Assembly (NCBI GenBank): GCA_031428695.1
Contig: JANOYE010000211.1
Coordinates: forward strand, 1 to 6,868
Length of the DNA: 6,868 bases
Direction of reading: 5' to 3'
DNA from: JANYCG01 sp031428695
Lineage (GTDB): Bacteria > Pseudomonadota > Gammaproteobacteria > Burkholderiales > Burkholderiaceae_C
Numbering within the stretch: position 1 is the stretch's first letter; every line of letters begins with the position of its first letter. Of this stretch, positions 4,966-6,868 are shown in pieces. The translations under genes were made by a program, and so were the position numbers. The notes under the pieces are model-generated. The model was given only the letters and a program-made list of their open reading frames with translations, made no database searches and was not told where the DNA came from.

Positions 4966-6624
4966 ATGACCCCTATCCATACTGCCAAGCAACACCCCGT
5001 GGACCCGGTTGAGCCGGTGGACGCCGTGGTGGTGGGTGCTGGGTTCGCCGGACTGTATATGTTGTACCGTCTGCGCCAGCTCGGCTTGAAGGCTCGGGTC
5101 TTTGAAGCCGGCGACGGCGTCGGCGGCACCTGGTACTGGAACCGTTACCCAGGCGCGCGCTGCGACGTCGAGAGCATGGAGTATTCCTATTCCTTTTCGG
5201 AGCAACTCCAGCAGGAATGGGAATGGACCGAGCGTTACCCGAAGCAGGAAGAAATTCTGCGCTACGTCAACCATGTGGCGGACCGGTTCGAACTGCGCTC
5301 CGACATCCAGTTCGAGACCCGTGTCACCGCGGCCAGCTACAACGACGACAGCGGCAACTGGACCGTTCGCACCGATCGTGGTGACGCAGTGGAGGCCCGG
5401 TTCTTCATCTCCGCCGGCGGTTGCCTGTCGGCCGGCCGGGTGCCCGATATCCCCGGACTGGACGGGTTCAAAGGCAAGTGGTACCACACTGGAAACTGGC
5501 CCCACCAGGCGGTGGATTTCACCGGTCAACGGGTTGGTGTGATTGGCACCGGGTCGTCCGGCATCCAGGCGATTCCGGCGATCGCACGCCAGGCCAGCCA
5601 GGTAGTGGTGTTCCAGCGCACGCCCAATTTCAGCATTCCGGCATTGAACCGGCCCTTGCCGCTGGAAGAGCAGCAGGCATGGAAGGCCGATTACGCCGAG
5701 CACCGCACGAAGGCGCTCAGCACCCGTTCCGGCATGCTGTTCGAATACGGCCAAAAGGCCGCGCTCGAGGTCAGCGAAGACGAACGGCAGGCGGAATATG
5801 AGCGGCGCTGGAAGCGTGGCGGTGCCAATTTCGTTCACGCGTACAACGATCTGTTGGTCAACCGGCAATCCAACGATGGTGCCGCCGAGTTCGTCCGCAA
5901 CAAAATCCGCAGCACCGTTAATGACCCGAAAGTTGCGGAGCTGCTGGCGCCCACCGACCACGCCATCGGTACCAAGCGTATATGCGTGGACACCGATTAC
6001 TACGAGACCTACAACCTGCCCCATGTGAGCCTGGTCGACCTGCGCGCGACGCCGATCACTGGTATTGTGGCCAACGGCATCCGCACCGATGCCGCCACCC
6101 ATGAACTCGACAGTATTGTTTTTGCGACCGGCTACGACGCCGTCACTGGCGCGCTGGACCGCATCGACATTCGCGGCTTGGGTGGCCAGGGGCTGAAGGA
6201 AAAGTGGACTGCCGGGCCACGCACATACCTCGGCATCATGACGTCCGGTTTCCCGAACCTGTTTTTTATTACCGGCCCGGGAAGTCCCTCGATTTTGACC
6301 AACGTGGTGGTAGCCATCGAGCAACATGTGGACTGGATCGCGCGCTGTCTGCAACATATGCAGGCCCACGACCTCGGGGTGGTCGAAGCGCAGGCCACCG
6401 CCGAAGACGAATGGGTGTCGCGCGTCAACCGAGTGGCTGCCCGCACCTTGTTCCCGACCGCGAAATCCTGGTACATGGGTGCGAATATTCCAGGCAAACC
6501 CAGCGTGTTCTTGCCATTCGTGGGTGGCTTCGGCAATTACCGCGTCATCTGCGAAGGGGTTATTTCCACCGGGTACACCGGTTTTGCTTTCCGGCCATCC
6601 CGCCAGTCTGTTGTCAGTAACTGA
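4966..6624 (+). CDS. Baeyer-Villiger type FAD/NADPH-dependent monooxygenase (552 aa)
   Basis: Class B flavoprotein monooxygenases use FAD, NADPH and O2 to insert oxygen next to a ketone carbonyl, giving an ester or lactone, in the cytoplasm. The FAD Rossmann motif VVVGAGFAGLYMLY is at residues 21-34 (Gly24, Gly26, Gly29), followed by GGTWYWNRYPGARCDVES. The Baeyer-Villiger fingerprint FKGKWYHTGNWP spans 168-179 (Phe168, Gly170, His174, Trp178). The NADPH Rossmann motif GVIGTGSSGIQ is at 191-201. GTKRICVD carries Arg338, matching the catalytic arginine that stabilises the peroxyflavin. FATGYD is at 386-391, and WYMGANIPGKP (502-512) matches the usual C-terminal region. Length is normal and no lesion is seen. 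ATG 4966 follows AAGGA by 8 nt. The substrate cannot be read from sequence; steroids, cyclic or linear ketones are all possible. Flanking remnants suggest it was part of a ketone-degrading operon. Confidence 0.93.
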   Translation: MTPIHTAKQHPVDPVEPVDAVVVGAGFAGLYMLYRLRQLGLKARVFEAGDGVGGTWYWNRYPGARCDVESMEYSYSFSEQLQQEWEWTERYPKQEEILRYVNHVADRFELRSDIQFETRVTAASYNDDSGNWTVRTDRGDAVEARFFISAGGCLSAGRVPDIPGLDGFKGKWYHTGNWPHQAVDFTGQRVGVIGTGSSGIQAIPAIARQASQVVVFQRTPNFSIPALNRPLPLEEQQAWKADYAEHRTKALSTRSGMLFEYGQKAALEVSEDERQAEYERRWKRGGANFVHAYNDLLVNRQSNDGAAEFVRNKIRSTVNDPKVAELLAPTDHAIGTKRICVDTDYYETYNLPHVSLVDLRATPITGIVANGIRTDAATHELDSIVFATGYDAVTGALDRIDIRGLGGQGLKEKWTAGPRTYLGIMTSGFPNLFFITGPGSPSILTNVVVAIEQHVDWIARCLQHMQAHDLGVVEAQATAEDEWVSRVNRVAARTLFPTAKSWYMGANIPGKPSVFLPFVGGFGNYRVICEGVISTGYTGFAFRPSRQSVVSN

Positions 6625-6632
6625 GTTAAAAA

Positions 6633-6761
6633 ATGAACTGATTCACCGACCAGGTTTTTCTGATCTCCGGGGGGGCACGGGGCCTCGGCGAAGCGCAGGC
6701 GCGCCGACTCGTGGCCGAAGGTGGCCGCCCGAGTTCGACAGTTGAGCGCGTAAGTCATTGA
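6633..6761 (+). pseudogene. Short-chain dehydrogenase/reductase, N-terminal remnant with an early stop
   Basis: Starting 9 nt after the monooxygenase stop, the frame reads M-N-stop-F-T and then DQVFLISGGARGLGEAQARR, continuing LVAEGG. This is the N-terminal beta-strand and TGxxxGxG cofactor-binding loop of a classical short-chain dehydrogenase, with GGARGLG in place of the commoner TGGxxGxG. Codon 3 is TGA (6639-6641), where CGA (Arg) would restore a normal start such as M-N-R-F-T. Recognisable homology ends around 6725-6730 and the frame closes at 6759-6761, against about 250 residues in intact members. The catalytic Ser-Tyr-Lys region is therefore absent and the product is dead. SDRs commonly sit beside Baeyer-Villiger monooxygenases, supplying the ketone from an alcohol. 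Confidence 0.78.
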
Positions 6762-6868
6762 TTCATATAGCGCCGCAAGTCAAGCGTGCCACTACAAGAG
6801 GGTCAACTGGGTGTTCAGGCTTGGTTTTTTGATCGTCAGCGCCGCCAGGATGGCGGTGTGTTCTTGGT
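6762..6868. other. Right-edge sequence, no assigned gene
   Basis: On the minus strand a frame enters from the right edge (6866) and ends at TAG 6795-6793, reading QEHTAILAALTIKKPSLNTQ and four more residues. It could be the C-terminus of a gene beyond the window, conceivably the element that truncated the dehydrogenase, but it is too short to identify. Otherwise only a T6 run at about 6824-6829 without a clear stem is seen. Confidence 0.25.

Noticed and set aside
4912..6369. A 485-codon open frame on the minus strand opposite the monooxygenase
   Set aside because: It mirrors the codon bias of a GC-rich gene; its translation has no recognisable domain, whereas the plus-strand protein has every expected monooxygenase motif.
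6800..6832. T-run considered as a terminator
   Set aside because: No GC-rich stem could be found immediately before the T6 run on the plus strand.

Overview
The window is a stack of mobile elements next to a fragment of a catabolic gene cluster. It fits an accessory region (degradative plasmid or genomic island) of a Gram-negative proteobacterium. The high-GC coding bias, the Tn3-family and IS5-family elements, the FitAB-type toxin-antitoxin pair and the Baeyer-Villiger monooxygenase all suit Burkholderiales or pseudomonads, but the species cannot be fixed from this sequence.

Left edge (1-197): the 5' end of an IS5-family insertion sequence. Its transposase reads leftward out of the window, and its terminus abuts a CTAA at 198-201, which matches the YTAR target preference of the IS5 group.

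Tn3-family transposon (about 198-4451): on the minus strand, tnpR (serine resolvase, start 3527) is followed 6 nt later by tnpA (start 2924). tnpA looks broken: the two reading frames join at about 2485, and roughly 100 codons of the usual N-terminal half appear to be missing there. A res-like array of repeated resolvase half-sites fills the space between tnpR and a divergent FitA/FitB-type antitoxin-toxin operon (3738-4405, plus strand). A probable right terminal inverted repeat (4414-4451, ending in CCCC) lies 8 nt past the toxin stop. The matching left repeat is not visible and was probably removed or displaced by the IS5-family element.

Nested target (4452-4726): immediately outside that repeat is the N-terminal 91 codons of a second, different Tn3-family tnpA on the minus strand. 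The TA-carrying transposon therefore inserted into an older Tn3 element. The 4727-4825 stretch is non-coding and holds a hairpin and a sequence resembling the IS5-type terminus at the left edge.

Catabolic segment (4826-6761, plus strand): an apparent C-terminal gene remnant, an intact 552-residue Baeyer-Villiger type flavin monooxygenase with a good ribosome binding site, and the N-terminal remnant of a short-chain dehydrogenase that carries an early in-frame TGA and breaks off after about 30 codons. This looks like a ketone/alcohol oxidation operon from which only the monooxygenase survived. The last 107 bases hold only the possible tail of a minus-strand gene entering from the right.
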